Source: Echinococcus granulosus (taxonomy: Eukaryota; Platyhelminthes; Cestoda; Cyclophyllidea; Taeniidae). Taken from it: a stretch of 64,000 nucleotides of DNA. Both the position numbers and the translations under genes were made by a program. The first letter of the stretch is position 1. Each line of letters starts with the position of its first letter. Location: positions 958,489-1,022,488 of the forward strand of contig NW_020170383.1 of assembly GCF_000524195.1 (NCBI RefSeq). Direction: 5' to 3'. Positions 12,882-27,107 of this stretch are shown here, piece by piece. The notes beneath the pieces are model-generated. The model was not told the origin of the DNA and did no database searches. It saw nothing but the letters and a program-made list of their open reading frames with translations.

Positions 12882-12997
12882 TTGAAGAAATGGAGATAAA
12901 CACGTCTGCCGATGCCTTGCACGAAAACCACCGCGTGCGTGCTATAAACACGTAGAACTGAGCCCTCAACGCATGAGGCAGCAATCGCTCGTGTCGA

Positions 12998-13063
12998 CCA
13001 ATCACCAGGCCAATCTGCCAAAGGGGCCAGTCAGCCAATGAACAGATCCCCTTGCCAACCAAT
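12998..13063 (-). promoter_or_regulatory. Cluster of four CCAAT boxes upstream of the CUPID-domain gene
   Basis: CCAAT occurs on the plus strand at 12998-13002, 13010-13014, 13035-13039 and 13059-13063, about 120-180 bases upstream of the ATG at 12881 (read as ATTGG in gene orientation). Such spacing is typical of NF-Y-dependent promoters. The block is GC-richer than the flanks. AP-1-like TGACTCA (13148-13154) and TGAGTCA (13192-13198) lie further upstream. The transcription start was not determined. Confidence 0.55.
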
Positions 13064-13199
13064 CCAAGTCACGACGTGCGCCTGCAGAAATTGAGGTCAT
13101 CAGGCTGTCTACGGCACGCCTTTATTTGGCTCGTCCATTAGGTGCACTGACTCAGTCATGGACGGCAAGTCGAGGAACGTGGTTGGCCCTCTGAGTCAT

Positions 13200-16100
13200 C
13201 ATTCTGGAGTGCGCACAGGTTAAAAAAATGGGCACTCAAGGCCCACCACAGATGTGCAGGGGATTGTTTGTTATTTTTAGGTTCAGCTAATGTTGAAACT
13301 TAATTTTAGTCTCAGTTTTATTGATGGTTGCCTTGGCCGCAATGAGACATTTGCACGCCAATTCTATCTTAATCATGACGTGTAAATTCACATTCATGTT
13401 AATTCCGTCCTATTACGTGGGACCTCACGGCTTTGCTGTAAGATGATAAAAGATTAGCAATCTAGTATCTTCCGTAATTCAGCTATATCGTCCTACTTTT
13501 CCTAGGAGAGATAAACTAAATTTTTCGCTGGTGTTAACTTGGTCAATGTAATGCGCCACGTTGTTAGTGATTACCTAATGTCAATTTACTTAAAGTGATT
13601 GAAATCAGATAAGCGCTATTATCGTACTCGCCTTTTGTCCAGCTTACCTATTTACATTGCCCAATTTACGGTTATTTTTGCACAAGCTCTGTGTTTGTCT
13701 TACTTCTTACTTTCAGGACTAGTATTCATAAAGTTTGTCTCTGTCGTAAACAATTTAAATTACACTGTGCTTATGCACTTTGAAACAATAAATCTGCCAT
13801 TATCATGCACTTAGTCTCTTTCTTGTTCCGAGATTCCAAATGGCTCAACCATGTTCCATTCGATCAGCACTAACTTTTCATTTTGGACTTCATATAATAC
13901 GAATAGATGAGAGAGGATTTGTTAACATCTCAAGCTTGCTCCTCCTGTTCTGGTCGCTAGGGCTCCAGTTGTGAACAACTGTTATCTCGAGGCCTGGCGT
14001 ATTTGAATTTGAAGATCAACTCTATCATACACCAAAATTCACCTCAGTTTTATCGCCTTTGAATAAATCATAATTGCCACGATGTGGGAAATTGTAGCGG
14101 AGTGAAATATTCTGGTAGGTACAATGGAAAATAACCATTTCGACTTGGTGCATGTGACAGAGCCGCGAACAAAGAAACATGCAATGAGCGTTTCATGCAC
14201 TTGGCGTGAGGTTCAACCCTGCCGCACTAAATTTGGCTGTTCCGTAATCCCATGTGGAAAAAGGAAAGTACGCTGGCACTTGGCTCTGTGTACAGTTCCC
14301 TCCCTCACCGCCTCAACGGGATTCATTTTTAGCGTCTCCGAATTCCGCATTTCGTAGAGGCTAGAGCATGGCAGTTTCCAAAAGCCCCATATTTTGCCTT
14401 TGCTTTAGAATCAGCTCCGCATGCCCACAATGCAGTCTAGCATGACTTCATCAAGGAAAAAAATTGGAAGACCGTTTATAGTGATCCTAAAGTTCAAAAC
14501 CATTATCTTATTTGCGCCAGTTTGAAAGTAGGCGATTAAAGCAAAGACCGTCTTCATGAATACAAAATGGGAAGCTAGTAGAAACATAGGTCGGTTCATA
14601 TCACACATTTGTACACTACTTAACGAAAGATGTGCTTGTGCTGAGATCTGAAAACGTTCGTTAAGGGTATTTCTGATGAAAAAATAAGGTTAGGATATTT
14701 TGTCAGATCATCAAGCCATGCTATTACATTCGATTTAACATTGGTAGGTTTGCTTTCACTTCAATGTACCAATAAAGTCTGCTGCTCCTTAACGAAAACG
14801 CCAAAAAGTCCTCATTTGTACCCTTTAAAACATTTGCTTTTGTATCCTAAAGGAATGAAATAGAAGCTTATTTATTCACCTTCGAGTTACTAATTAAATG
14901 CACTTGAAATAGCATAAAACGTGAAGAACAACTATTGTACAGCAAAGCCGAACCTTGGCCAAATAAGTACCTAATCGTTTCTTGAGTGGACCAAATTACA
15001 AGAATATTGAAGTAGTTAAGTGAAGACTTGTATCCAGAGTTATTTGGATAGACGATTGTACACTGCTTGAAGTGCAGTATCTGCGATTGTGTGCGTGAAT
15101 TAGCCATTATTTATTAAGTAGTAGAAAACAACATGATTTTTCATCAATGATAATTCGAGCAATGATAGTTACGATTCCTTCTCTTACGCAAAATGGCAGT
15201 AACCATTTAATCCATCCAAAGTGGCTAATGTTCAAAATAGCGGTTTCAAATCTGGGGTTACGGTGATCACGAGAAGAATGATCTTTCTAGTGTGAAGAGA
15301 ATGCACGGATGCTTGAGAACGTCGATGCTTATTTCATCCATTTACTAATAAGCTGAATAAAATGCGAAAATTAGCTAAGGAGTTGATGCTGAAGTCAGTG
15401 GATGATAAATAACTTCCTCGTCTTGGCGCCGTTGGAAATACTTTGTTTATCGTGTCATGGTGAAAAATATGTAACATCGGTCGAACAGTAATTCACCATT
15501 GGCACAACTTTTGTACATTTTAGGGGATGTTGTGTGTGATTAAGTCGCGTAATAAAACATGAATGTAAAAACAAGGAGACACCTAATTACTTTGGCTGAA
15601 GTCGACGATCGCATGGCAGTTGTCTAAAAACAGTGTGACACCAAAAACACCTTCAATGAAATTCCATAGTACGAGCATTCGATACACCTCTGGTGCGCGG
15701 ATATTTACCCCCCTGTTCTTCCACATGCCTCTGAAGTGCCTGACTGAAACCAGATGCACTGACTGCTGGAGGTGCAGAAAAGGTAGGAGGAAATCAGCCG
15801 TGGAGTCATCTGCCTATACTAGATCACATCTTTTTCTTCATTTTGAAGTTGTGCTTCTTACTATCCATTCGTAATAAACAACCAAAAAATGGGGCACGAG
15901 CGGGTGTGCAGAAGGGTTTTTCCAATGTTTGCCAACTCTATATCACCTTAGAATACTCCGCCAAATGGACTGCCGCCTTGACTCATTTGTTACTGAAATA
16001 CATTAATTATTTTAAGACCTAGTTCAATTACACTTAGAACATTTGTACATTGATTTGTGATTATTTAAAAACAAATAAATAGGTGTTTTAACCGTTTAGT

Positions 16101-16839
16101 CAATTGGAGGTGGTAAAATAAATGACGTTATTCAGTCTAGTAACGTATCATGCCTCCGGGAAGGTTTTGCATTTTTTAATGCATTTCTTGGCTTCATCTA
16201 ATAGATTTTTGCCTCATTGGAGTTCATGCAAAAGTATGCATAACTATGCATTCACCAAGAAGTGATAAGCCGTCTTTCTTTTTACCCTAGGGAAAAAGTC
16301 ATTGTCTTCATCTGCATCTATGTTGGCACAGTCTTTGTATGTCAACATATTCCCTAGGGTACCTTAAACAACCAGCCGTATGCAAGGTTAGCTTCAAGCA
16401 ATGAATGATTAATACGGTATTGCTCCGGTTTCTACAAACCTATGTCAGAAAGTTCGCTTACCAGTTGCCGAAAAGAGCTGTAGATCAAGGCAACCCAATC
16501 TGAATGCAAATGTAGTCATTTCCATTCTTCTTATCTTACGCCCGTAGCTTTATCGCAGTAGTACTCATTTTAGTTATTCATGTAAAAGAGAAGCCTTATT
16601 TGCTAATGAATAAATACCTGTGTTATTGGCCAAGTTCCACGAAGTTTCTTGCTAAACAGTGAGGAAATGTAACGGGGGTGTTTTATTCCTCTAGCCACCA
16701 AAAAAACACCAGATAGGGTAAATTCAAAGTGGCCTGATAAATACACTAAATTAATCACTGAATGAATTCAAGACTTGGCTGACTGTAAAGCGCTTGAGTA
16801 ATAAAGAGGAACATTTGATAGCGGTTATTAGACGGGCGT
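13200..16839. other. Intergenic stretch, no gene supported
   Basis: AT-rich DNA with short chance frames only. A small hairpin unit at 16283-16361 is listed separately. A possible minus-strand terminal exon at 15765-15653 was considered and rejected. Confidence 0.45.
16283..16361. repeat. Nested inverted repeat
   Basis: TACCCTAGGGAA at 16283-16294 pairs perfectly with TTCCCTAGGGTA at 16350-16361. Inside, TATGTTG (16319-16325) pairs with CAACATA (16343-16349), which directly abuts the outer right arm. The two stems could stack, with an unpaired bulge on the left side only. The arms do not match a miRNA precursor, because about 24 bases on one side have no partner. Confidence 0.55.
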
Positions 16840-19800
16840 ACAGTCAGCTTCCATACCTGTGCGTGCATGCTCCAAATCGGCATCTGGTGCTTTCGGAGGC
16901 GGACTCACATGTTATTGGGTGGGATCGAGAGGGCCGTGTTGAGGCACGCCAGATGCCTCAAACGATCTCATAAATTTGTGGTTTAGAGTTCAGCATCATC
17001 ACCACGACCTCTGTGCCCCTCCCTACCATCAGCATCGCTCAATCAGTGCCTTCAAGCTTTTGAGGCAATTTGGTGTGATACAAGGGCAGGAGTCGGAGCT
17101 CACTCACAGGTAATTATGTCAGCTTTTTCATAAAGCTTTAAAAGAAATTGGTGGTTTGAAGAAGCCAGTGTTTAACCTCAAATGCGCATGGGCTAAAATG
17201 TGTCCGTTATTTGTGGGAAATTGAACTTTGTCTGGGAAACGAAGAATCAAGGACCTGCCGGTAGGACTGACAAAACTTTGGCCGTGTCATTTGACCTGAA
17301 TAATTCAAATTTTGTTGTGCTGTGTTCTCGATTTTAATGGTGGGTCTTTTGGAACAAATTTACATTTGAAAGCACGTGTACAATGCTGTGTGAAGGATAG
17401 ATGTATACTGAAATAACTTGTACGAAGCTTAATTCGACCTAATATGAATTGTCAAAGGGACAAGAAAGCTGAATTGGAAAATGTCCATCGTAAATATCTT
17501 TTTATTATAAACATGGTTGTAAACAATTTTCTGCTTTCCCGTTTACCTTGAACGCCTCACATAGATGGTAGACATTAAAATTAGTAACTAAAAATCCCGA
17601 TGTCACAGTACAGATAATGCTCAAATGGATGTTAACTACTTTATAAATCTTCTCTGGTCGAGTTCCTGACTAATGTGATGATGTTTTCTTTAAAACAGAC
17701 TCTAAAATACAGGTTTTACTTGTTGTCTGGCTACATTCTCATGTTACAGCAGTGAACTTAGCTCGGAATAACGACAGCATATATTTTTCGTACCTTGCCT
17801 GGGGGTAGATATTAAATTTTGGCCATTTTTTTGTCATGTAAACCTTCTGTTGATACAAGTTAGTTTTAAAATTTGTTTGCCTTGACAACCTACCACAGGA
17901 TTTAGAATAGTATAAGGAAAAGCTGTGGCAAAGAAGTTGATAATTTGTGCTTTTCCACTAATTACCTGACTTTATTGTACAAGTTGTGAACTCCAAAGTA
18001 ACAGGTGTAAGTTTAAGGGATGTGCGGGGTGTTTCGCACTTTAATTTGCCAAAACGGATAGGTTATTAGTGATAACAGACGTGACTTAAGTGATCCACCA
18101 TTATTTGCAACCCTAAAAGATGTAAATTGACTGGGAACTATTCTCTTTTACGCCTACACAAATAGGTGAACGAAATTATGTAGCAAAACGTCTGTCTAGG
18201 AGGCGATAGTGTCTTTAACAGCTGCTGGGAACGAGGCTTTCTTCCGTTGGACGTAAATATTGATGAACCCGGGATGGGCACAAAGAAGACATTCGGTAAG
18301 TGCTGGTTGCATGCACTTTTTAACCATTCCCCACACAGCCTAACAGCTTTTGAGGAAAACAAAAATTCTCTCGCCCTTCTTTAACTCTTGCTATGACCAC
18401 AAAAGTCAGTGTTGATAATTTATAGCACCACAATCCAACTCTACATTTGCATAGTCCTTGATGCAACTGAACGGTAGGCAAATTCTATCAACTATGCATT
18501 GACAACTGCCGGAGATTGTTGCGTGGTCAATTGTAAATAAATAGATAATGTTGCAACAGGTAAGTGGGGTAAATATGGTTCACAATCAGAACCACCACAT
18601 CGACGTCGGTTAAAGCCTTCTGAGGTGTTATGCATTGCTTTTTAAAGTATGTGGGTGAATATTTGGGTTTCATTCCCTAACATCGACTAGAAATTTGGCA
18701 ATTTGCGAAAAATTGTGCTCTTAGTAACTTAGACAATTTCCATCAATGGTACCATTTGCGTGAGGGTCAGGGAAGTCACCCTAGAGAGCTACGTTATACT
18801 ACGTTAGTCACGTAACGTTAGTTTAACTAGAGATATTCCATTTCAGTTTTATACATTAATAACAAATTCAGTTACCTGGATTGACAGCACCTGGTGCTCA
18901 TTCTTTGTATGATTTGGTTAGCTATTCTCATGCTTTTATTGTTTTGCTGCCGTTGTTCAAATTGCCGTTGGCGTCATCACCAAATGACACTTGTTGTCTC
19001 CATCGTTAGCCTGCAGGGCATTGGCGTGCTCGCTTGGCTGATCACGGCTAACTGGAATAAACGTGGTTTCCCACCTAGACTTTTCGACCGCCCAATTCCG
19101 TGTTCTACTTTCGACATGCGATTAAACTAATGTGACTAATTTGCTGCCCTAGTACGTGAGACCCTACAAGCAACAGCACGCAAAGGTCACAAGAATACTC
19201 TTACTGAATGCAGTGTCTCTGATTGTTCAATGGATACTGATCAAAAGACGGCATAGGTAATATTGACTGGTCTGAATAAGGCAGCAAATCACTAAGCATT
19301 CTGTGGTGAGCATGGTTATTTCTCTAATTTTTTTTGAATATTAACTGGAGACATGTGAAGCAGAAAGTTTTAAGAATTTGCAGGAGCAGTTTGATTCTTC
19401 ATACCCATGAAAGGCGTCCTGATCATAAAACCTTTTCCAAAGACAGCGGTAATGAGCAAAATGGATAGAAGAGAATAACAAGTGAGAGGATCAGGTACAC
19501 CTTGGAGTGGTATACCCCGTCAGATTGTCTGGACTTCTAAATGAATCATGAGATGAACATAAAAGTGTCGAAACAGACTACTTGATCTCAATGGGCACGC
19601 TTTTAACACAAGTAAGTTGTGAATATCGACAGAAGCACTTTGTTCTAACGGAATACGCGTTATGGCAAAGGCGGATCCTGCTTTCTGTTGAGTTCATGAA
19701 CGTACATTAAATGACTTATTTGAAGCCACCTTGCCATAGTACAAACTGAAATGTGCTCTTACTTAACTCTTTTCATAGCGGAACCAAATTAAGTGAAACT

Positions 19801-22800
19801 AGAGGAGAAATTGGTATTGGCTTTAAAGCAAATCATTTGGAGCTATTTTTGAAGTAAGTCTGTATACAGAAAAAGTATTAGCTTCTGAACAAATGCGTAA
19901 AATTAACCCGGATGTCCTACATTTGTGATTATCACGATTATAATCGCTTACACAACGCTGATCGTAAATTGGAGGGTTATACTTTCTAGAAATTAGCAGA
20001 TCACGTAGAACAAATAACTAAATAACCTCCGACTTTAGTTCAATGGAAATGGGTACTGGACCACTGGATGACTTGTTTTATGCATACTACGTACATTTTA
20101 GTTGAGCCTCAACTTATCCACTCAATCACCACCACCTGTGAGAATGTCGACGCAGTTTTGTTCCCCCGGCATGAGTCACTGCGAAATCGGTAACACCGAG
20201 GTAGCTGTCCCCTTGCCTCCCTTTAAGTAAATATGGGTGTGGCTGGTGCAGTGGAAAGGCTCCACACACGTAAAACAAAATAACAGTAACTTATATTTTC
20301 TGCTGTACTGCCCCAACATGATCAACTAGAGGCTAGGCGATGAATTTTATATTATCACATCTATCAGTCGTTTTATTTGAGTAAAGCGAAGTTCTATCTT
20401 AGACTTGGTAATCACCCTTAGGACTTCAATCCCCTTGTCAAAAACGTTTCCATATATTTTTAAAATCTACCACTTATTTTGCCGCGTTTTAGCGACGAGT
20501 TTTATTTCTGTTGCAGCGGCAACTTATGTGGCATTCCGGTGTAAAGGAAGTTTCTGGAAATAACTTATGTCAACAAAACTGAAGGTTTAGTTGCTTCCGG
20601 CTTGTTTACGAAAAACGAATATACACACAATTATCACATTCGCAGCAAATATCTACAATGAGTCATCTAGCAACACGAGTTATCTCAAATTTTTCTGAGT
20701 TTTTTAGTACTTTTATCCTAATTATACCTGACCGAATTGCTCTACCCTTTTTAAATGGCGTTAATGTCAGTTATCCGCCACCTGATCTGCGGTTTAATAC
20801 CAATGCTTCAAATAATACTGTATTTTTGAGGTTTTCAGCCCACCTCGGAGAGCTGTGCCAAAATATTAGGTCCATTAAGTGTCAGAGGCTCAATACCCCT
20901 ACTTCGTAATTGTCACTACTTTATTCTGCGTAACTGACTGCTTAGTGCATTAAAATCCATCAGATTTTCTTGCTCACAAAACCATCATGAGTATCGTATT
21001 TCAAATTCTTTATGAAATAGGATCCCTTGGGTTTCTTTTTATATTACTTAAATTAAATATAAGCATACTAAATGCATCCTTTCATAAGATAGTGGGGAGT
21101 CCTGAAGTGAAACCTTTCACCGCTCAGGTGGGTTGAATATAGGATCATGGACAGGGATCAGAATTACTGATAGCGGCATAGTTCCAGTCCATAAGCTCCT
21201 TCACATTGAGTTTATATACACAAGAATCAAACGAAAAATTCTAGGATTGGTACATAAAACTCATTCTACACCATGGCGTGTGATCTTTGATAAAATGCCT
21301 CAATGAAAACCAGTTCAAAGGCCGTACTTTTAATGCTGTTCAAAGATCCTGATACCGTATAGACAAAACACAACCAGCCCTATGACGAGACGGCATGGGA
21401 GCCCGCCCCAACTTCCGCCCAGATACAAAGCCCAATCTTGCGCAGGACCTCAAAGCTCCCCTTTGTACGAGGTGACTTTGACTTTGGGTAAGGTCATTTT
21501 CTTGAAAATTGTGATGAAGTTAAGAGAGGGCGGGTAGACAGTGTCTGATGGGATTGGTGGGATGTGCATTGAGACCTCCAGTACAAACTCTATTGGGCTG
21601 TCACTCAGGGGGCAGTGGTGGTCCTTCTAGTGGTGACTAAACACGATGCCCATGGCAGTTTTTGACAAGTGAAGCGAATGTGAAAGTTGAACCTTCACCA
21701 TTTCGGCAACATTTGAAGCAGCAAAATATCCAAAAAGTTGGCATAAAGTGTAAATTGTCACTTTTTAAAAATCTTAATCAGTGCATTGTTATTTCAATTT
21801 TTTATTAATAAAGCTGTACAATATGCCGATAGGTGCACACCTTGTCAGACTACTTAAGTGTGTAAAAGCAATTGTAAGATATTGCCCACTTTTTACTTTC
21901 GCTCCGTTCAAATGGAAGAGAAGACATAAATTTCCCTTCGCTTTTTGTTACCCTCAAATATCACTTCTCGAAACTTTACTGGTTGTCTGTTTCCTGTCCC
22001 GATGCAAGTTGTTTTTCTTCGCAAAAAACTTTTCGCTTCAGTGGAACTAAGCTAAGGCAAATAGTAAGTTTTGGTTATTGCAAATGCAGAGTTAATCATT
22101 TATCTTCGGCACTGTGTACTCTTCATGAAGTGAATTAGTTCCCAAGTCCATCGTCAGGAGAGAAGAGGGCAAAGTGGCCGCGCGTAAGTTACGAAACCCT
22201 ACAGTAATCTTACGCAATTAATCTACACGACTCAATGAATTCCTCCAAGTTTTAGAAAATTTCATATAGTAGAGCCTTTTTAGGAGTAAATTTAACCCCA
22301 ATCGGTTTAGCTGTTTGTTTCGGTTTGCAGACAGCCGTATATATCCAGTGAAACTGATAAAAATGGGAAACGAAGACTCACCCCGGCCTATTGAATAAAA
22401 GAAAAAAGACTGTATTCAAGAAATACATTCTTTCTACAGTTCAGTTTGGCTTACAGTATTTAAGTGTAATACAGTAATTGTTTTGAAGCATCGTTTAATC
22501 CGTTTTTACTACCCATGAGGATTAAAGGTGACTACTCACAATTACCCCAGCTGGCAAAAAGCTGTCTGGACCCAGGTGGTGAAAACACTTTTGAATGAAA
22601 ATCAAAATAAACAGAAAGCAGAAGTATATTTTATCAGAAAATTGAGGTTTCACAAAGACATTAAAGCAATTTAATGGACCATTTCTTGAATTGAGAACTG
22701 TTACTAACATAGCATCCCACAAAACAACCTAAGGCTTGATGGGGCTTTTACATTTTAGCTTTTTCCAGTCCATAGTACTGGGTATTTTGTTTTAATGATA

Positions 22801-25800
22801 GAAAAGCGCCGAAGTCCTCTTGATCCGTTTGTACGTTATAAGAATTTCAGGACACATTTCTGAACAAAGCACTGCTTTTCACTGTTTAATGGTGCTAATA
22901 GAACAGAAGAATGCAAAATCGTTGTGGTGTGCAGGTTGTCAGCAAACCATTTAAACGTTTGTGGCTCTCTGTCGTTGCAAGTGCACGACGTCAGAGCCGC
23001 CTTCGATAATGGGTAAAGGTGACGACGCCCCTCCATCCGTGTAAATGATGGATCTTTCCCTTGGGCTAGCTGAATCCATAATTAGGTTTGCATGTGCCTA
23101 TTTATTTTTCCTGTCTTTAGTCGTATAGCACCATGGATGAAAATGCCCATTGATGCTGAATGATGTGAATGAGTAGAATAATTGTCTACTTACTACGGCT
23201 CCTTCAATGCCGTAAGGAGGCCGACTGGGATTCCAGTAGACTAAATTGCCATAGGCGGACAGCAACCTTAAGCGCACAGAAGTAATGCAACACTGGTGTG
23301 CCTGTAAGTTTATTTCGGCCTACCCGCAAACCGACCCACTGCTATTGTTACTGTCATTTTTGCATTCCATAACGTATCCAAGTGGTGTATTCATGAGAAC
23401 ATTTACTAATGTAAAAAGTTCACAAGACACCTTTTCATAAACCGAGTCGTGAACACCAGATATGTCATTTTTTTGAAGAGATATCTTCATTTTTTTCTGA
23501 TCGTGCTATTTTATTGTAAATAAAACACAGACCACAAGGGCCTTCCGGTTTTTCAGCTTTAGACAGGCAGTAGTTGCTTATACTATGCCACATTCTCGCT
23601 GGGAATTTTGAACATGGTTGCAGAGCATCTACTTATAGTCGCTGAGGAAGTCCTTAGTAGATGAGTGTAACAGAAACAGTTTACCGCAATAAGCATAGTA
23701 AATCAAGAAAATTATTTAACGAACATGTGAGCTACTCATTTCCTTCATTAGGCACAGTTTCATCCCCAATGGTAAAGCAGTATAATGTTCCATCTCAACA
23801 TTAAGTCATTTAATTTTATTTGGATAAAATGAGTCCTGCACTAAGCGGTATTAAAACACTAGTCGTTTTTTCACTCGATCCTCGAGCAATAGGAAATTTG
23901 TATAAAAAAAGTGACGGATTTCCCTCTGTTAAATTTCGTCTAGGAAGCCCAACTACTGTAGGTCTATGAAAGCCCCACGGTTAATGGCAGCATAAAAGTT
24001 ATTTAGCAATTTTACGATGGTACTGATGAGCATTCTTTTTAACCCCAGATCACGATTATTTGAGCCATGATGGAACCATAGTCAGAAGGAGTATTTGGAA
24101 GTCTCCTGTAATATAACGTGTTAGTGTATTCAAGGGCGTCCTAAGCGATCTTCTCCCACAACTCGGAGATTGTGTGGGTATTTGGCCCGAACTTAGTCAA
24201 GGGGCTTTCAAAGCAATGGTAGGCCTTTTCATTATGCTACACTGTATGACAATAAATGTATCTGATTTATTAGTGGACGTGAAATATGTCAGTTGTATAA
24301 AGTTATGCCTCCTCAAGATTGGAAAATTCGGATTGTTAGATGAGAACGGCTCACAAATAATTTAGCTCCAAATGTCAAATACGAAGGAATTTTACATCCT
24401 TTTGCGTATTTTTCCTTCAAATTAACTTCCAGTCCAATAGTGTAGGGTATATATCATGCACTTTTCCCGTTGTGTCAAAACAAGTCTGACGAAATTTATT
24501 TCTTTTTCGCGTTTTTTGGATTTCATCCTTCAATTTATGTAGGTACTAGCGTGATACGACTTGTAAAAGCATGATGTATTAAATTACATGTACTACAGAG
24601 AGCTGCATTAAAATCATTACGTCTTTACTAAATGAAGCGGTGATCACATTGTTGCCGTCGTCTATTTTGCAAGTCAAAACCTGCAGTGCTTCCATTTCTC
24701 CTGCGCCACGATTCAATCAGCACGCCTTTCTGTCTACGGTTAGGTAATAAAATAACAAATGCATAATTTCCTTCCTGAAGCACCAAAAACCCATCTCTTC
24801 TACGGGGACAAGTTGCAAGTGTATGAACCCATTAACGCCACTACATACAAGGATGTTGATAAATAAGAATGGTAAACAGCGTCCTATGTGTTAAAAAAAC
24901 ATGTAGTTTACTTGGTAATCCAGTTTTTACTATTGTTGCAAGCAAAATCACTAAGTTCACACATAATAAAGTAAATTCAATATTATCTCATCGTATCCCA
25001 TGAAATGTTGTTTCCGATTATTTGTTCAAAGGAGTTCCTTCAATTTTCGCACGAAACGCTGTGCGCTAGTCGGTATAAGACAATCAGGCGTGAGCGGAAA
25101 AAACCCACTTTTTATGCGACCATACCATAGTTATTAATGTATCGACTACACTTTAGTTAGCACCGTATCTATATCCATCTCGGTTTTCCAGGTAGGCACT
25201 AGAATCCAAGGGCAGCGGCCTTAATTAACAGGGTACAGGGGTGAACGAGGCGTAATTCCCCAGACTCATCTGCTAGTACCAGAGGTAGAGCAAAAAGCTC
25301 AGTGGCAAACAGTAACCCGCTCTCCCCTTTATTTGACCAACGCGACTAACGTTTCGCAAGTTCCACCTATTGGGAAACTTTCAGACTCTCTAAAGGCCTT
25401 TATAGTTAACGGTTCTTCATGTGCAAATTTCTCACAAGTAATGACTATTGTACGCACTACTTGCTTCCCTAATTTTACAGTTTAGCTCCCGAATTGCCAG
25501 TTCGGGCCCACTTATAGGGTTTTTACTTGAGGCAAATTACCACTCTTAGTAAAACTTGTGCAACAAATTCTGAACGCAGCTGCAAGTATCTAGCTGTCTT
25601 GGCCAAACTGTCCCAAATATATTGCCCGTTGTAGTAAACTAAGCAACACTTCTAAAATGTCATTACGATCCACTTTTAGGCATTTTCAAATGGGGCTGTT
25701 TTTTATCATTGAGTTTTGTGAAACCCGTATTATTTCAGCGTACTGTTGCCAAAGCATATCTGTAACTAGATATTCTTCTGGTTTCACTCCTAACGTTGTT

Positions 25801-27080
25801 TTTTGAAGCCATCGGCGGTAACGGTGTCAATGTCTCCAGTGGGTGTACCAGTGCCTACTAGAGCCCATACTCCAGTTATAATGGCTTCTTTAGTAACACG
25901 TAGACGTGGCTGCATGTGAGAACGTACTTTAGAAAGAATAGTGATTATTTGGTCAGGTTTACAGTGGTTGATTATGAATTAAATGCGAATAAACGGTTAA
26001 CTTTTAGTAGTTAACTTTATTAGACCTTACGTGATTTTTTCTCTTTCATGCTATACTGAGTGAAAGATTTGATGACGGGGCTTTAGTGCTGATGGTATTA
26101 TTTGGAATTTGCACTGAAGCTGGTGTTATTTGATTGTAATTTTACTAACGAGGCGATGGTGAGTCCAAACGCTTTCTACTGCTACTCAGGTTGACAGGAA
26201 CCGATTTACGGCCCACTATTTAGTCTGCCTTGTGAATTATGCTAATGTTCAGCCCTACTTCAGTTTGCCTTTAAATATTGAAACAGGTGAGATTTTAAGA
26301 TGCAAAAAGTTGTAGGATTACCTGTACTGGTTCATTACCCATTTTTATACTTTGAGCTGCTCAATCCAGAAGACTGAGGGAAAACCGACACAGTACACCC
26401 CGCCTTATGCGTAACCTTATTAACTTGTACATTATTTGCCATTAATTTCCCTCAAATCAAGCATACATTTAATAATCAGTGGGCTTATTCCGTTGCGTAA
26501 ATTCATAATGAGTGGATTCAAGTTCTATAGGTGCGTGCGATTTGATCTCGGTATATGCCCGTATTTACACTGAAAATCGCTACATTTGGTGGCCTTCTAC
26601 AAAAAAAACAATGAAAATTTGACTTATATTTGAAAACTACTTCAAATTTAAGAATTTGTTATCAGTTTGCAAAGATTTCCCAAATTATACCTAAACTTGA
26701 AATACAGATCCTAAATAAGGGAAAAATCGGGCTTCTTTTGTGTCTCTTTGTATGTGGACATAAAGTTGAGTCCGGTTTTTAAATAAAATAGGTATCTTAC
26801 AACAACTCCTTTCTGAACTAATCAGCACAACCTCAAAGAAGTTACACCGGTCTTACTGTACCAATAAATGGTAATTCCGAACGATCCGTTACATACATAA
26901 ACAACAAGACTGCCTAGTAGACAGGCACAAACGAACGCCCAGGCTATGTTTTATGATACAAGAGGAATGTTAGATCTAATCCGTTCGCCATTTAGAATAC
27001 TTCGTGAAGAAAATGGAGGTGGTTAATCCATATCTTCTCTTGTATGCAACGAGGAAATCCGCAGACGTACATTCCTGCGA

Positions 27081-27107
27081 GGGTGATGGCGGGTTGGGGG
27101 GTAAGGG
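27081..27107 (+). other. G-quadruplex motif within a purine-rich block
   Basis: Four G-runs (GGG, GGG, GGGGGG, GGG) are separated by loops of seven, two and three bases, which meets the usual G3+N1-7 rule. It is followed to about 27140 by GGAGG/GAAGA purine repeats. If TBC1D19 starts upstream, the G-rich strand is its sense strand. Confidence 0.5.

Noticed and set aside
12853..13062. Minus-strand 69-codon frame overlapping the start of the CUPID gene
   Set aside because: It is in another frame, covers the CCAAT promoter block, and ignores the well-placed donor of exon 1.
15653..15765. Possible minus-strand terminal exon (ALQRHVEEQGGKYPRTRGV then stop)
   Set aside because: The acceptor is fair, but there is no upstream exon on that strand in the following kilobases and no family match.
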